Made by a program: the position numbers and the translations under genes
Part shown: positions 44,021 to 54,808 of the stretch, one piece after another
Numbering within the stretch: the stretch's first letter is position 1
How the letters are laid out: every line of letters starts with the position of its first letter
Notes under the pieces: generated by a model
Told to the model about the DNA's origin: nothing
What the model saw: the letters and a program-made list of their open reading frames with translations, nothing else
Database searches by the model: none
NCBI GenBank assembly: GCA_033439795.1
Contig: JAUTDP010000005.1
Span: 1,827,001 to 1,891,000 of the forward strand
From: Sordaria brevicollis
Taxonomy: Eukaryota > Ascomycota > Sordariomycetes > Sordariales > Sordariaceae
Length of the DNA stretch: 64,000 nt
Reading direction: 5' to 3'

Positions 44021-47000
44021 TCACCTCAAGAACCGAAACCAGCCTCTTCTCCTACTCCCACCTCCCGCCTTTTGACCAGCCTCCCCCTGTTTCTTGACAT
44101 CCCCATCCCCCAAAAACCTAGCCCACCTCAACGTCACACTCCCCGCCAAAACCGGCAAAATGCTCACCAACTCCCCCAGCCCCGCATACTCAGGCGGTAT
44201 CCTCACCCCCTTCCCCCCCGGCCCAACCACTTCAAATAGTCCGCCCGCAAGTAATATCGCAAATACGTTGTAGACAAAACTCCAGCCAAAGTTAAACTTG
44301 ATTCTGTGCATTGCCTTTTCGCTCATTTCTATTAGTGTTAGGATCCCCACGAGGGAAGAACGGATGAGAACCACGTCGGCTGCGGCTTCTGCTACGTCTG
44401 TGCTTCCTGCTTGGCCGTTGGAAGAAGACATATGGACGCCGATGGAGGCGCGGGCGAGGGCTATGGCGTCGTTGGTGCCGTCGCCGCAGAAGAGGACTGT
44501 GGGTGGTTTGCTTTTATTGGGTGTTAGACGGAGGCCAAAGAGGGAGCAGGTGTGGGAAGGTGGTGGGATGAGGAGGTTTTTGATGTATGCTTCTTTTTCT
44601 TCTAGTTTGCAGCGGGAGCGGATGTTGTGTTCGGGTATGTCGAGCTGGCGGGCGATGGAGCGGACGGCGAGGTCGTCGTCGCCGGAGATGACGTGGATGG
44701 AGATGCCTCGGTCGCGGAGTTGGCTGATAACGGTTGGTGCTTCGGGACGGAGGGTGTCGTGGAGGCCAAAGATGGCTGCTAGAGAGCCGTCGATGGTGAA
44801 GCAGAAGGCGGTGTAGCCTCGAGAGAGAATGTGCTGAACTGTTGGGTCGGACTCGAGACCTAGCCAATGTGAGTTACCTGCTCGGAGGATTTGGCCAGAT
44901 GGTGACTGGCCTTGGACGCCTCTACCAGGAAGAGCTTTTTGGTGAGTGATTATCTCCGAGTTCACACCCATGGAGAGAAGATATGAAGATACCGATGCGG
45001 CAACTGGATGCTTGATGTCAAGCAGGAGTCCAAGAAGTAATGACTTGGTCTTATTGGCATCACCCTCCATGAAGCGAACATCTTGAACGTCGAGTTCTCC
45101 CTTGGTCAACGTCCCTGTTTTGTCAAGGACAACGTGAGAGGTCCTGCGAGCAATCTCCACGGCACCTAATGACTTGAACAGAATCCCTCTGTCTCCAGCC
45201 AGACCGCTGACCATGGTGTTGACCATCGGTACTGCCAGTCCAATGGCACATGGACAAGAAACAATGAGAACCGTAATGGCGTAGGTGAGTGCTTGAACAA
45301 CGGCCTCAGCAGCGCCCAAGCTGTAGACCTTTACACCGACAACACACCAGATGATGAGCGTGATACCTGTCAAGCAAAGGACAGCGCGGACCAAATAACC
45401 GGCGGCGCGGTCGGCAATGCCCTCAATCTTGGTTTTGGCCACCTTGGCCTTGTGTACCATATCCATAATAACACTGATGGTATTGTTACCGGGTACAGTG
45501 GTGAGCCGTACCCGAAGAGCTCCCGAGCCGTTGACTGTTCCTGCGATCACCTCAGACCCTTCGGCCTTGACCACCGGCCGCGACTCGCCAGTGATCATGG
45601 ATTCGTCCACTTCCGAATCACCCTCGACGACAATGCCATCGGTGGGGATCTTAGCACCTGGCACCACTTTGAAATAGTCCCCATATTGGAGTAACCGTGC
45701 GTCGATTTCCTTCTCGTTGCCTCCATCGTCATCAACAAGAAGCGCGGTATGAGATTGAAGTGACTTGACCTTGGACACTGACGAGACGGCCTTGTGCTGT
45801 GCGTAAGCGGCGAGGAAGCGACCGACCATGATGAGCGTTACAAGCAATGTGCTCGTCTCGAAGAACTGACCTGCTGACAGCGGACGCCCACAAACCAACA
45901 GCGCAAACGACACGACGGAGAAGATGTAGGCTGTAGTGGTACTGAGTACAACCAGGAACTCCATGTTGATGGCCCCTGACTTGATAAGCGGACTTAGCGC
46001 TTCGCGGTAGAACGGACCGGCAACGAGGACTTGGACAAGTGTCGCTAGAGCTAATGATGTGTAACCGTATGCGATTGCCCGCTTTCCAGATTGCGAAAGG
46101 TAAGCCAATACAATGACAGGAATGGTGAAGATCAAAGAGATCATGGTCATGAAGAACAAATGCCGAACATTTTTCCAACCAGCGGTGATGTTTTGATCGA
46201 CTGGGCTTTTGGCAAGTGTAAGAGGACCACCGAATCCGCTCTGCACCAAATCTCTAGCGCCAACAACTTTGGGATCGTAGTAAATCCGGACAATCTTCTT
46301 GTCGATGATCGAGACTTGGAGGACTCCAATCGGTAATTTTCTCGCCACAAACTCGGCCGGGGTTCCCGGGACAATGTCCAGGCTGGATGCTCCTTCGATA
46401 ACTCGTTCGCATTTCCATGTTGTCGCCTTTTGGATCTGTTCTATCACCTCGGCAGCCGACGCGAGACTCAGATTGACATCAAAGTCAACTTGTTTGTGCG
46501 GAACGCTGACCTGTAGATTGTTGATTGCCGGGATGTTGGCTGCCACTTGATGGAGTTCTTGGCCGCAGCACATCCGTTCGATAACCAGAACAACGTGTTC
46601 GTGTCCACAGAGACCCCTTTCCAAGTCGTATGTGGCGTCCGATTGCCCGCTTCTTGACTGTTCCGGTGTTATGCTGGAACTCGCTGTCGATGGCTCCTTA
46701 TCATGGATAGAGATATCTGTCGGGATGCTGGTGGGTATAGACTCATCATGCTGACACTCCGGCCCGTGTATGTGGGGGCCGTTCGAGAGAGAACGTTTTC
46801 TGAAGGTTTTCTGTGACAAGGCGCTGAACGTTCTGACGAACCTCGGAAATCGGTTGTGACCATGGCCGTGGCTGTGACTGTGGTCAGGATGATGCCCTCC
46901 ACAACCGCCTGATTTTGCACAAGGATCCTCAGAGGATTCCAAGCGCGGTGGATGAGACATGGACCCATGCCCATTGTGCTGTGAGCCGCAACACGCAGAA

Positions 47001-47359
47001 TCACCTTCAGATCCGGCCTCCTCAAGCTTGCTGCTTGGCTCCCGTAATGTTTGATTGCTGGTCGAGTTTTCGCTTGGTTGGCTACCACAGCATCTACCCT
47101 GACAGTTGTCCGTTGTGGTCTCTACCGTGTCGTCTTCTCCTTCGTGCGATCCTTCGTCCCTACATCCTTCACCAATTCCTTTCTCGTGGTCGAAATCTTC
47201 CACATCACTGCTCATTTCGGAAGAGGATGCCATAGCTTCGGAACCCAAAGGGCTGTTGTCTGTGCTTGACCGTTGACGGGGCCAAGGTGCTGAAGACTCC
47301 TCGGGGGTTGCCGAAAGAGGCCGTTTTGAGGGCGCGCAACATTTGGAATCGCAACCCAT
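44021..47359 (-). CDS. P1B-type heavy-metal ATPase (PCA1/CrpA-like)
   Basis: One exon, 1112 aa; the start is the ATG at 47359 (MGCDSKCCAPS), since the frame extends only two codons further to a TTG. The N-terminal ~260 residues are Cys- and His-rich: GCDSKCCAPS, CCGSQ twice, and a HPDHSHSHGHGH cluster. A divergent HMA-like domain follows, with a CCGQE motif in place of CxxC. The ATPase core shows TGES, the transmembrane metal site CPC at 702-704, DKTGT with the phosphorylated Asp at 746, HP at 784-785 and GDGTND. The last membrane segments keep YN (FVYNVFAILLAGG) but lack the MxxSS of ordinary copper pumps. It is expected to export copper or cadmium from the cytosol; the exact metal is open. 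It is divergently paired with the NRAMP gene. Confidence 0.92.
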   Translation of the reverse strand: MGCDSKCCAPSKRPLSATPEESSAPWPRQRSSTDNSPLGSEAMASSSEMSSDVEDFDHEKGIGEGCRDEGSHEGEDDTVETTTDNCQGRCCGSQPSENSTSNQTLREPSSKLEEAGSEGDSACCGSQHNGHGSMSHPPRLESSEDPCAKSGGCGGHHPDHSHSHGHGHNRFPRFVRTFSALSQKTFRKRSLSNGPHIHGPECQHDESIPTSIPTDISIHDKEPSTASSSITPEQSRSGQSDATYDLERGLCGHEHVVLVIERMCCGQELHQVAANIPAINNLQVSVPHKQVDFDVNLSLASAAEVIEQIQKATTWKCERVIEGASSLDIVPGTPAEFVARKLPIGVLQVSIIDKKIVRIYYDPKVVGARDLVQSGFGGPLTLAKSPVDQNITAGWKNVRHLFFMTMISLIFTIPVIVLAYLSQSGKRAIAYGYTSLALATLVQVLVAGPFYREALSPLIKSGAINMEFLVVLSTTTAYIFSVVSFALLVCGRPLSAGQFFETSTLLVTLIMVGRFLAAYAQHKAVSSVSKVKSLQSHTALLVDDDGGNEKEIDARLLQYGDYFKVVPGAKIPTDGIVVEGDSEVDESMITGESRPVVKAEGSEVIAGTVNGSGALRVRLTTVPGNNTISVIMDMVHKAKVAKTKIEGIADRAAGYLVRAVLCLTGITLIIWCVVGVKVYSLGAAEAVVQALTYAITVLIVSCPCAIGLAVPMVNTMVSGLAGDRGILFKSLGAVEIARRTSHVVLDKTGTLTKGELDVQDVRFMEGDANKTKSLLLGLLLDIKHPVAASVSSYLLSMGVNSEIITHQKALPGRGVQGQSPSGQILRAGNSHWLGLESDPTVQHILSRGYTAFCFTIDGSLAAIFGLHDTLRPEAPTVISQLRDRGISIHVISGDDDLAVRSIARQLDIPEHNIRSRCKLEEKEAYIKNLLIPPPSHTCSLFGLRLTPNKSKPPTVLFCGDGTNDAIALARASIGVHMSSSNGQAGSTDVAEAAADVVLIRSSLVGILTLIEMSEKAMHRIKFNFGWSFVYNVFAILLAGGLFEVVGPGGKGVRIPPEYAGLGELVSILPVLAGSVTLRWARFLGDGDVKKQGEAGQKAGGGSRRRGWFRFLR

Positions 47360-49526
47360 TGTCAAATCGGTAATAAGGAAAAATGCTGTCTATCGCGTAT
47401 GTCGTAAGATATGCCGTGATGGGAAAATGTCGAACTCGGTGTGAAGACGGAAGCGAAGGAAGAATCCGCGGGAATCCTGCTCTCTTGTTTATAAGCAAAC
47501 TGGTAGCTGTTTCGGGGACGCCGTCGAGTGTTTTTTGGATGATTAACGAGGGTCCAAAGGCAACCTGCTTGAGTGCGGTTTCAAGTAGGGTATTGACAAA
47601 CACGGATGCTGGTAGCATATAGATTATGAATGCGCATGGACTGGTTTTGAGGATATGGGTCAAAGCGAACCTCAACGGCCAACACTCCCGGGAGTACAAG
47701 GTGGTTCGGATGCGAACACGAGATCCAGAAAGGATGTACCTCGAGATTCACAAGCTATGACATTGTGTCGCGCTGCCAGATGTGATGGACCCGAGAGTAG
47801 TCGAGGTGAAGCGGCTTCGATGTGCACTGGGAAAGCAGCAGCGATTTATCATGACGACGGGCGAGACCTGGTCAAACGGGAGGAAGGAATGAGGGAGGGG
47901 TTGGACGTCAGTTACATTCCGGCTGGAGGTTCAGCACACCTTCTTCTTCCTCTTGCCGTGTCCAATCTTCCACTTGGAGATCTGGCATCTCCGGTATCTC
48001 ACCCGAATGAGAAGACTGGGTACCGAAAAGCAAAGACACAAAAGGCCTGTGACCAGTCGGCAACGATAACAACAAAGACAATGTAGAACAGGCATCGATT
48101 TTGTGCCGTTCAACCCCTGGCCCGGTAGTGTAACACGAACATGCTGTCGCGGGATGTCAATGAGTGGTGCTTCGGCCATGGATGAGTTTCCATCATGGTG
48201 ATAATTGCTTCTTGAACTCGAGTAAGGCGGACGTGTGTCTTATGATTTGATAACCATGGCTCACTGCAGCGAAGTCGGGCTGTTCAGTGGCTGTCGTGCG
48301 TCGACTGTTGGTTGCCCTGTTAAAAGCATGGTAAATAGTGGTCGAGATGATCAGACAAATGATATCGAGAAGTTGTGAAAGGTTTTAAAGTTCAAATGTT
48401 GAAGCGGTTTAACACATCGTCGAAAAGTTTCAAGATCGGAGCCAAAGATGGAAACTGAGAAGTTGAAAGGGAAGAGTGAAGACGAAGCAAGTCATGCTGT
48501 CGAAAGTCGAGACGAATATGATGTCCTGTGGGGACTGCAGGCCACGACACATAGCCAATGGCGATGCACGAATGTCTTCAAAGTGGATCTTGGAACTTAT
48601 CATTATCGGAGCTGCTTGCAGATTCCATTGGCGCCACTCTTTCCCTCTCTCCTCCGGATCTTCACTGCATTGTGTTTAAAATTCCGAAAATAAGGCGAAG
48701 ATGCCATCGTCGTTCGAAGATACCTCTATTGCACGAATTCTCAGTTGAGACGGACATGAACCCTGAAGAGCTGGTTTGGTAATCGAAAACTGGCTGCTCG
48801 ACTCCAACCAGGAACAAAGCCGAGTCTCGGCAGGAACCGACACCATGAGCGCCTTCCCCGCGAAGCTGCATCTGTGCGTTTGCAAGATGCCCGTGGTGTT
48901 CGTCATTCTTTCCTCCTGCAGAACAGGGATACCAGCAGGCAACTTCCTGTCTGACTACTCCGAGTGACCATCGTGACTTCCTCGTGAGTGTTCTGGTACA
49001 TTTCGAGAAGGAAGGTACGGGGACCTCTTCAGATGCCTTGTCCCGATTGTTTGCTTCCCTTTTGGAATCAGAATCGACAGGGAAATAATTCTGCCTGCCG
49101 TCACACATGAAGACGGGAAACTCAACTCCCGCTCAATTGTTACACCACTGCACCGTTCCTATCATCCCCCGCCGGATCTTTGTTCGGATTCAACGGCGGG
49201 ACAACCTCTGTACCTAAGGCGACCACCTGTAGTGCTACTACACTTGACTTCCTTCCCATCACCTTGAGTGATCTAACTATATGATCCAGACATTTCTCTC
49301 GCATAAACTACATCGTCGCCGAGCACATGAGAGTATCAGCGAGGTCAGAATCACAAAAACACCAAGACACCAACCCCGGCACGAGTCGGTTACAGTGGCG
49401 TCAAGAGACGCCCGTCATCCCTAAGACACTCGTGTCTCACTTCTGCCCTACCAGACCCAACGCCAGCCAACCTCACAGGATACACCATAACCAACTCTGA
49501 GCTCGAACACGTCCATCGAAGACACC
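47360..49526. promoter_or_regulatory. Shared upstream region of two divergent metal-transport genes
   Basis: About 2.2 kb between the start codons of the P1B ATPase (-) and the NRAMP transporter (+). No convincing gene lies inside; 48448-48693 is an ATG ORF of 81 codons without features. The arrangement suggests possible co-regulation by metal, but I did not identify a defined metal-response element. Confidence 0.45.
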
Positions 49527-51636
49527 ATGTGTGCGAGTTCTTCGCGTACAGACGAGCCTCGAAAGAGCCAGGGCTACAACCAAAGCCCTAACCCACTCTC
49601 ACCCGATCTGACTACAAATCAAGATTTGAACGGCATCGCCAATCGGAGAGAGAACCGAGCCGGTAGTAGGACGGGAATCTCGTTTCAGTCACTACAAGAC
49701 GGTGCCGCTGATGATGGCGGGGGAGGGGGCCCTCGGCCAGATCGAGATCGGCCACCTGGAGATATGGGCGACGACCTGATCAGGACACACCCGATACCAG
49801 TGTCGCCACCAAAGACTCAGTCAAGCCTGCCCCCTTCTACCAGGCAGGTGGAAACCCCAACTCTAGTTGGGAGCGTCAAGGAGGAGAAAAGTCGTATGGA
49901 ACGTATCAAGCACACTCTCATTACTTTCAGCCAGTTTGTCGGTCCGGGGTTCATGATCTCGGTGGCATACAGTGAGTGCTACCCTCATCTACCACGAGCT
50001 TCAGTTGACTGACAGAAACCGGTGTACAGTCGATCCGGGTAACTATGCCACCGATATCGCTGCTGGAGCATCTTATCGATTTCAGCTGCTCTTCATCGTC
50101 CTCTTGAGTAACCTATTTGCGATTCTTCTGCAGAGTCTAGCCATCAAGCTCGGTACAGTTACGGGCTTGGACCTCTCTTCAGCATGCAGAGCCTTTCTAC
50201 CACGATGGCTGAACTACTCAATATACGCTTTGGCTGAGATTGCCATTATAGCCACGGACATTGCTGAGGTAAGATATGTACTACAAGTTGCGCGAGTGAG
50301 AGAACAACACTAACCAAGAGTAGGTCATTGGCACTGCGATCGCCTTCAACCTCTTGTCCCCCAAGATACCTCTCGTAGCAGGTTGCGCCCTCTCCATAAT
50401 CGATGTCATGATCATCCTCATTTTCTACAACCCAACTGGCCACATGAGAGGCCTACGGATATTCGAATTCGGTGTATGCTTGTTGGTCATGGGTGTAGTA
50501 ATTTGCTTCTGTATCCAGCTCTCCATGATCTCCAACACCAGCATTGGAGAAGTATTCAGGGGTTACCTACCTTCAGGCGCCGTCATCGAGCAACAGGGGT
50601 ACGTAATAGATTGGAACCGAATACATAACACATACTGACTTATTCCAGCCTCTACCAAGCATGCGGCATTCTCGGAGCCACCGTCATGCCGCACAGCCTC
50701 TTCCTCGGCTCCGGCATCGTCCAACCCCGTCTACGCGCCTACGATGAACAACACGGCCTCCTACCTTCCGAACCCATCTCCGCGAACTCTTCCATAGCCG
50801 ACAGCATAGATGCCGATAAAGTCCACTACATTCCGTCGCAATCCGCGATCAAGCACTCGCTCAAGTACTCGATCGCCGAGCTCGCCATTTCCTTGTTTAC
50901 GTTCGCCCTCTTTGTCAACTCGGCCATTCTCATAGTCGCCGGCGCCTCTCTCTACCGGAATACCGATGCTCTAGACGCAGATATCTTTTCCATCCACGCT
51001 CTCTTGTCCTCCTCGATCTCTCCCGCTGCCGGAACCATTTTTGCTCTCGCTTTGCTCCTGTCTGGCATCTCAGCAGGAATAGTCTGCACCATAGCAGGAC
51101 AAATGGTCAGCGAAGGAGCTCTGCGGTGGAAGATGCGGCCGTGGCTGCGTCGTCTCGTTACGAGACTGATCAGCATCACTCCATCCATCATTATCGCTGC
51201 CGCTGTAGGCAGAGAGGGGCTGAACGCTGCGTTGCAGGGTAGTCAAGTAGCGCTTAGCATAGTCTTGCCGTTTGTGACGGCGCCCTTGATCTGGTTTACA
51301 AGCAGGGATCGATACATGACGGTTCAGCCGGGAGCAGCGAGGTATCATGTGGAAGGTGAGCAGAGGGAAGATGAGAGGCCGTTGTTTTCTGGAATAGGGT
51401 GCTTAGGTAGAGGCAATAGCAATGAGGGAGAGGGAGGCGTGAAGATGACGAATTCTTGGTTGACTACGATTGCGGCCGCGCTGGTTTGGGGGTTGATTGC
51501 TGTGATGAATGTGGCCAATTTGGTATTGCTTGGGAAGGGGATAGTTAGTTTGAAGGGTGCTTGTATGAACTTTGTACATGGTGTTTGGGCTTATCTACCG
51601 GACAACAGCAGCAAGCAGGGAGGCTATTCTCGATAA
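49527..51636 (+). CDS. NRAMP divalent metal transporter (SMF-like)
   Basis: Exons 49527-49971, 50030-50268, 50324-50598 and 50649-51636 give 648 aa, with clean junctions (GTGAGT, GTAAGA and GTACGT donors). A cytosolic, Pro/Gly/Asp-rich N-terminus of ~125 residues precedes FVGPGFMISVAYIDPGNYATD. The DPGN metal-binding motif (residues 150-153) is created by splicing intron 1. The second signature, GATVMPHSLFLGSG (MPH at 333-335), lies in the TM6 region. About eleven hydrophobic segments are visible, as the family requires. NRAMP proteins move Mn2+, Fe2+ and other divalent metals together with protons across the plasma or vacuolar/endosomal membrane. Which membrane applies cannot be read here. 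Divergent to a metal ATPase, so both may act in metal balance. Confidence 0.94.
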
Positions 51637-52559
51637 TATACAACGAAATATTTGCAAGTGAATGATATAAAAAAGAAAACTTGAGTACCCCACGCGTGAA
51701 CAGAGGAGGATGGATGTTCATCGAAATCGAAAAGTTCATGCCAAGATCGACACAGTAAAGATGCCACTACAATGATACTGTATGCAGTTCGCGGTACTGC
51801 AGTGATCGCGCATTGCAGACGCCAGGACGCCCATGGCACCGAGCCTGATAAATCTACTGTGCCTCTTGGATAAATCAACCACACCCATATCAAGGCCCGG
51901 TTTACATGAAGTCTTCCGTTGACCACGAGGAAAATATGGCAGAGAAACACGAGGGCATCTTGAGGGCGTTAACGCTCTCTTGAACCCTCGAAGCCAGATA
52001 CCTTAGTGTAGTAATTGTTTTTGAAGGGGAGGGAAAGGCGGTTGTTCTTCCTTTCCACTTTCCGCCCTAGAGGTATCGATCGCCGCTATCTTTTGGTGTA
52101 GGCCAGTCATCCTCCTGCTTTCCAAATCCAGTCATCCTCCAACCCATCACATTTGGCTTCAGCCAAAGAATCATATCTCGGATTTCCTAATAATATTCAT
52201 CAAAATAAGCCACTCTTACTTTGAGGCCGGTGATCGTTGTTATTCGTATCGAGAGCCGAGGGCCCGTGCAGCTTTGGCATTTTGCTGCAAATTCCATGTG
52301 GGGAACTGTAAATTTATCCAAGAGACACAGTAGGTTTATCAGGCCCACATGGCACAGCACAGCGCACTGCACCTTCCACTTCACCTCATTGCACCTCCCC
52401 CACTTCACATCATCCAGAATTCTCCCACATCAACCTACTCAACCGGGCTCGAATTCCATCGACCTGGCGATCTTCCTTCTTTTCTCTGCCTGAACCAAAC
52501 CCTTCTCTTTCAGCTTTTTCATTTGCACCCAAAAAGATTCACGCCGTGAGCAAGGAAAA
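51637..52559. other. Intergenic region between NRAMP gene and MED22 leader
   Basis: Holds the NRAMP 3' end and probably the MED22 promoter. GTCATCCTCC and CCAATCATCC-like direct repeats occur near 52108-52143 (CCAGTCATCCTCC twice). The last ATG on + before MED22 is at 52349. No gene seen. Confidence 0.55.
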
Positions 52560-53930
52560 CTAACTCTTCCTCATCATCGCAATCGAACTTTTCAGTCGCA
52601 AAGAAGCACGCTCGTCTTCCATCAACAGCGCATCGCATCGCCTCACCTCGAGGTCACCTTTTCTAGAGGTAATCATCCTCGCTCAACTTCCATCACTCTG
52701 AGGTTTTCTTCTCCGGGACTGTTCGTCAGTCGCCTTTTCTTCAGAACAAGCGCGCCGAAAAAACAACAAGCGACTCTCCTCTTCTTTTGCGTCACCATCG
52801 CACTATCTCTGTCGCGCCGCAAAGAACGGTCGCTTTCCTCCATATCAACGTCGCCTCACCTTCTTGAGGTCACCTCATTTAACCAGGGCATCCGCGCTGA
52901 ACTTCCTCCAACTTTGAGCTATTCCTGTTTCTCCAGGAGCGTTCACCAGTCGCCTTTTCTTCAGAAACTGGCGCGTCGAGAAACAACAGCGCACTTTCTT
53001 CCGCGTCACAATCTGATTTTGTCGGTCGCAAAAGAACAGCGCTCGCTTTTTCTCCATATCAACGTCGCTTCACATCACTCGAGGCCACCCTAGGTATCAA
53101 ACCATCCGCGCCCAACCTTCACCAACTATCGAGACTTTTCTTCTCGAGGAGTGTTCACCATTCGCCTTTTCTTCAGAACTAGCGCGTCGAGACACAACGC
53201 GATTTTTCTTCCGCGTCATAAATCCGGATTCTCTCAGTTCGCAAAGCAGCCAGGTCGCTCGCTTTTCCTTCAAATCAACGTCGCTTCACCTCAGTTGAAG
53301 TCACCTCAGCCAACCACCCGCGCTGAACTTCCACGAACTCGGAGATTTTTCTTCTCCAAGAGTTTTCACCAGTCGCCTTGTCTTTCAGAACCGGGCACGT
53401 CGAGAAACAACAAGCGATTTCTCTTTTCTACGTTACAACCGCACTATCTCAGTCGCAAAAGGCGCTCGGTTTCCTCCATATCACCGTCGCTTCACCTCAG
53501 TTGAAGTCACCTCAGCTAACCATCCGCGCTGAAATTCCTCCAACTCAAGATTCTTCTCCAGGGGTGATCATCGATCAACTTCTTTTCAGAAACTAGCGCG
53601 TCGAAAAAACCAGACAGATTCTGTTTTTCCGCGTCACAATCTAGCTCTTTCAGTTGCAAAGCAGCCAGGACGCTCGCTTTCCTCCATATCAACGTCGCCT
53701 CACCTTACTTGAGGTCGCCATCCGCTAGCCAAACTCCCACCACATCTCAGATTTTTCTTCTCTGGGAGTGTTCACCAATCACATTTTCTTCAGAAACCGG
53801 CACGTCGAAAAAAACAAAAGAGATTTGTTTTTCCGTGTCACACGAACTTCAAAAATAAGGAACACTCGACTTCCTCGATATCAACGTCGCCTCAACTATA
53901 CGTGAGGTCGCCATCCGCTAGCTAAAACTT
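52560..53930 (+). repeat. Diverged tandem repeat array, ~192-216 bp unit, upstream of MED22
   Basis: The phrase ATATCAACGTCGC (or a one-base variant) recurs at 52842, 53056, 53272, 53478, 53686 and 53878, spacings 214, 216, 206, 208 and 192 bp; a weaker first copy starts near 52608. Within each unit the same order returns: a GAGGTCACC word, CCGCGCTGAACTTCC, TTTTTCTTCTC, GTTCACCAGTCGCCTTTTCT, TCAGAAACTAGCGCGTCGA, then TTCCGCGTCACAATC and CGCAAAGCAGC. Units are pyrimidine-rich and differ by many substitutions and small indels, so the array is old. It ends about 45 bp before the MED22 ATG. No unit contains an ATG. Confidence 0.9.
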
Positions 53931-53975
53931 CCACATCTACTCTCACAAGCAAGCAAGCTTCAAAAAGTCGCAACC

Positions 53976-54703
53976 ATGAACGGCGACAAATCCGGCTCGT
54001 CAGATCTTTTCGGTACGTCTTCTTTTCCTTCGTCCCCTCCGTTCCCCATGTGCGCCTACCATGCTCTTTTCCCATCAGATCCGTCCTCTTAACCCCGCTC
54101 ATTTTCTTTCCACCCTCCCTTCTTCTCTCCCCCTCATCAGTTCAATAAACCACCATACTAACACACCTTCCAGATCTTGAAAACCGCCTCACGGCCTCTC
54201 TCCTGCGCATATTCCAATCCCTTTTGCTTCATGGCGCCTCCCGAGTCGATAACACCGCCTCGGTCGGACAGGCTGCTTACAACGCCATGGCCACCGACGT
54301 CCTCATGAACCAGATGGTCAAATCTGTCGAAGAACTCCTTTCGTTGACCCGCAAGATGAGGGAGCTTTGGGTTGTGGGCGGCCTCAAAAAGCCCGGTGAG
54401 GGCGATGATGAAGTTGACGACGAGATCAAGGAGATGTGGGAGCTGTTGAGGGAGAGAGAGAGGCTTTTGAGAAGCATGAGGGGCGTGGGCGAGTATAAGG
54501 AGGGTGAGGTTAAGCCGCCTGTGATGCCGCAGGTTAATGCTGGTGTTGGACAGCAGCAGCAGCAGCAGGTTGGACAGGTTGCTGGATTGCAGTCGGGCAA
54601 TGCGACGCCGAGCTTGGGTCAGAGGATGGGTATGCCTGCTGGTCAGGGAGGACAAGGTGGACAGGGAGGACAGAGCAACGTCGGTGGCGGCATGATGGCC
54701 TAG
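53976..54703 (+). CDS. MED22: Mediator complex subunit 22 (SRB6/Surfeit-5)
   Basis: Exons 53976-54012 and 54174-54703 give 188 aa. The first exon encodes only MNGDKSGSSDLF plus one base; intron GTACGT..CTTCCAG. The MED22 core follows: NRLTASLLRIFQSLL, ASVGQAAYNAMATDVLMNQM, then VKSVEELLSLTRKMRELWVVGGL and a predicted helix EIKEMWELLRERERLL. This helical protein belongs to the Mediator head module, which links gene-specific factors to RNA polymerase II. The C-terminal ~45 residues are Gln/Gly-rich repeats (GGQGGQGGQ) that the yeast protein lacks. The ATG sits in CAACCATGA after an ATG-free leader. The frame continues beyond the TAG stop (see the ORF at 54704). Confidence 0.92.
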
Positions 54704-54808
54704 AACGCCACTTCTGCGCCTGGTCAAGCTGCTGGACAAGGTGAACAAGCTGGACAAGGCAACGTCGGCGGCGGTATGATGGCTTAGAACGCCATTTCTG
54801 CGCCTGGT
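54657..54808 (+). repeat. 84-bp direct duplication spanning the MED22 stop codon
   Basis: AACGTCGG(T/C)GGCGG(C/T)ATGATGGC(C/T)TAGAACGCCA occurs twice, with the TAG codons at 54701-54703 and 54785-54787, exactly 84 bp (28 codons) apart and in the same frame. The copies differ by a few transitions. The segment between them encodes more Gly/Gln repeats (GQAAGQGEQAGQGNVGGG). It looks like repeat expansion by unequal exchange or slippage that copied the stop codon. Confidence 0.85.

Noticed and set aside
48448..48693. 81-codon ATG ORF between the metal transporter genes
   Set aside because: No recognisable motif; average composition; likely chance.
54630..54703. Possible 74-bp intron (GTATGC..CCTAG) that would remove the MED22 stop and fuse the downstream ORF
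   Set aside because: The splice would change the frame and there is no good branch site; the second TAG would also remain.
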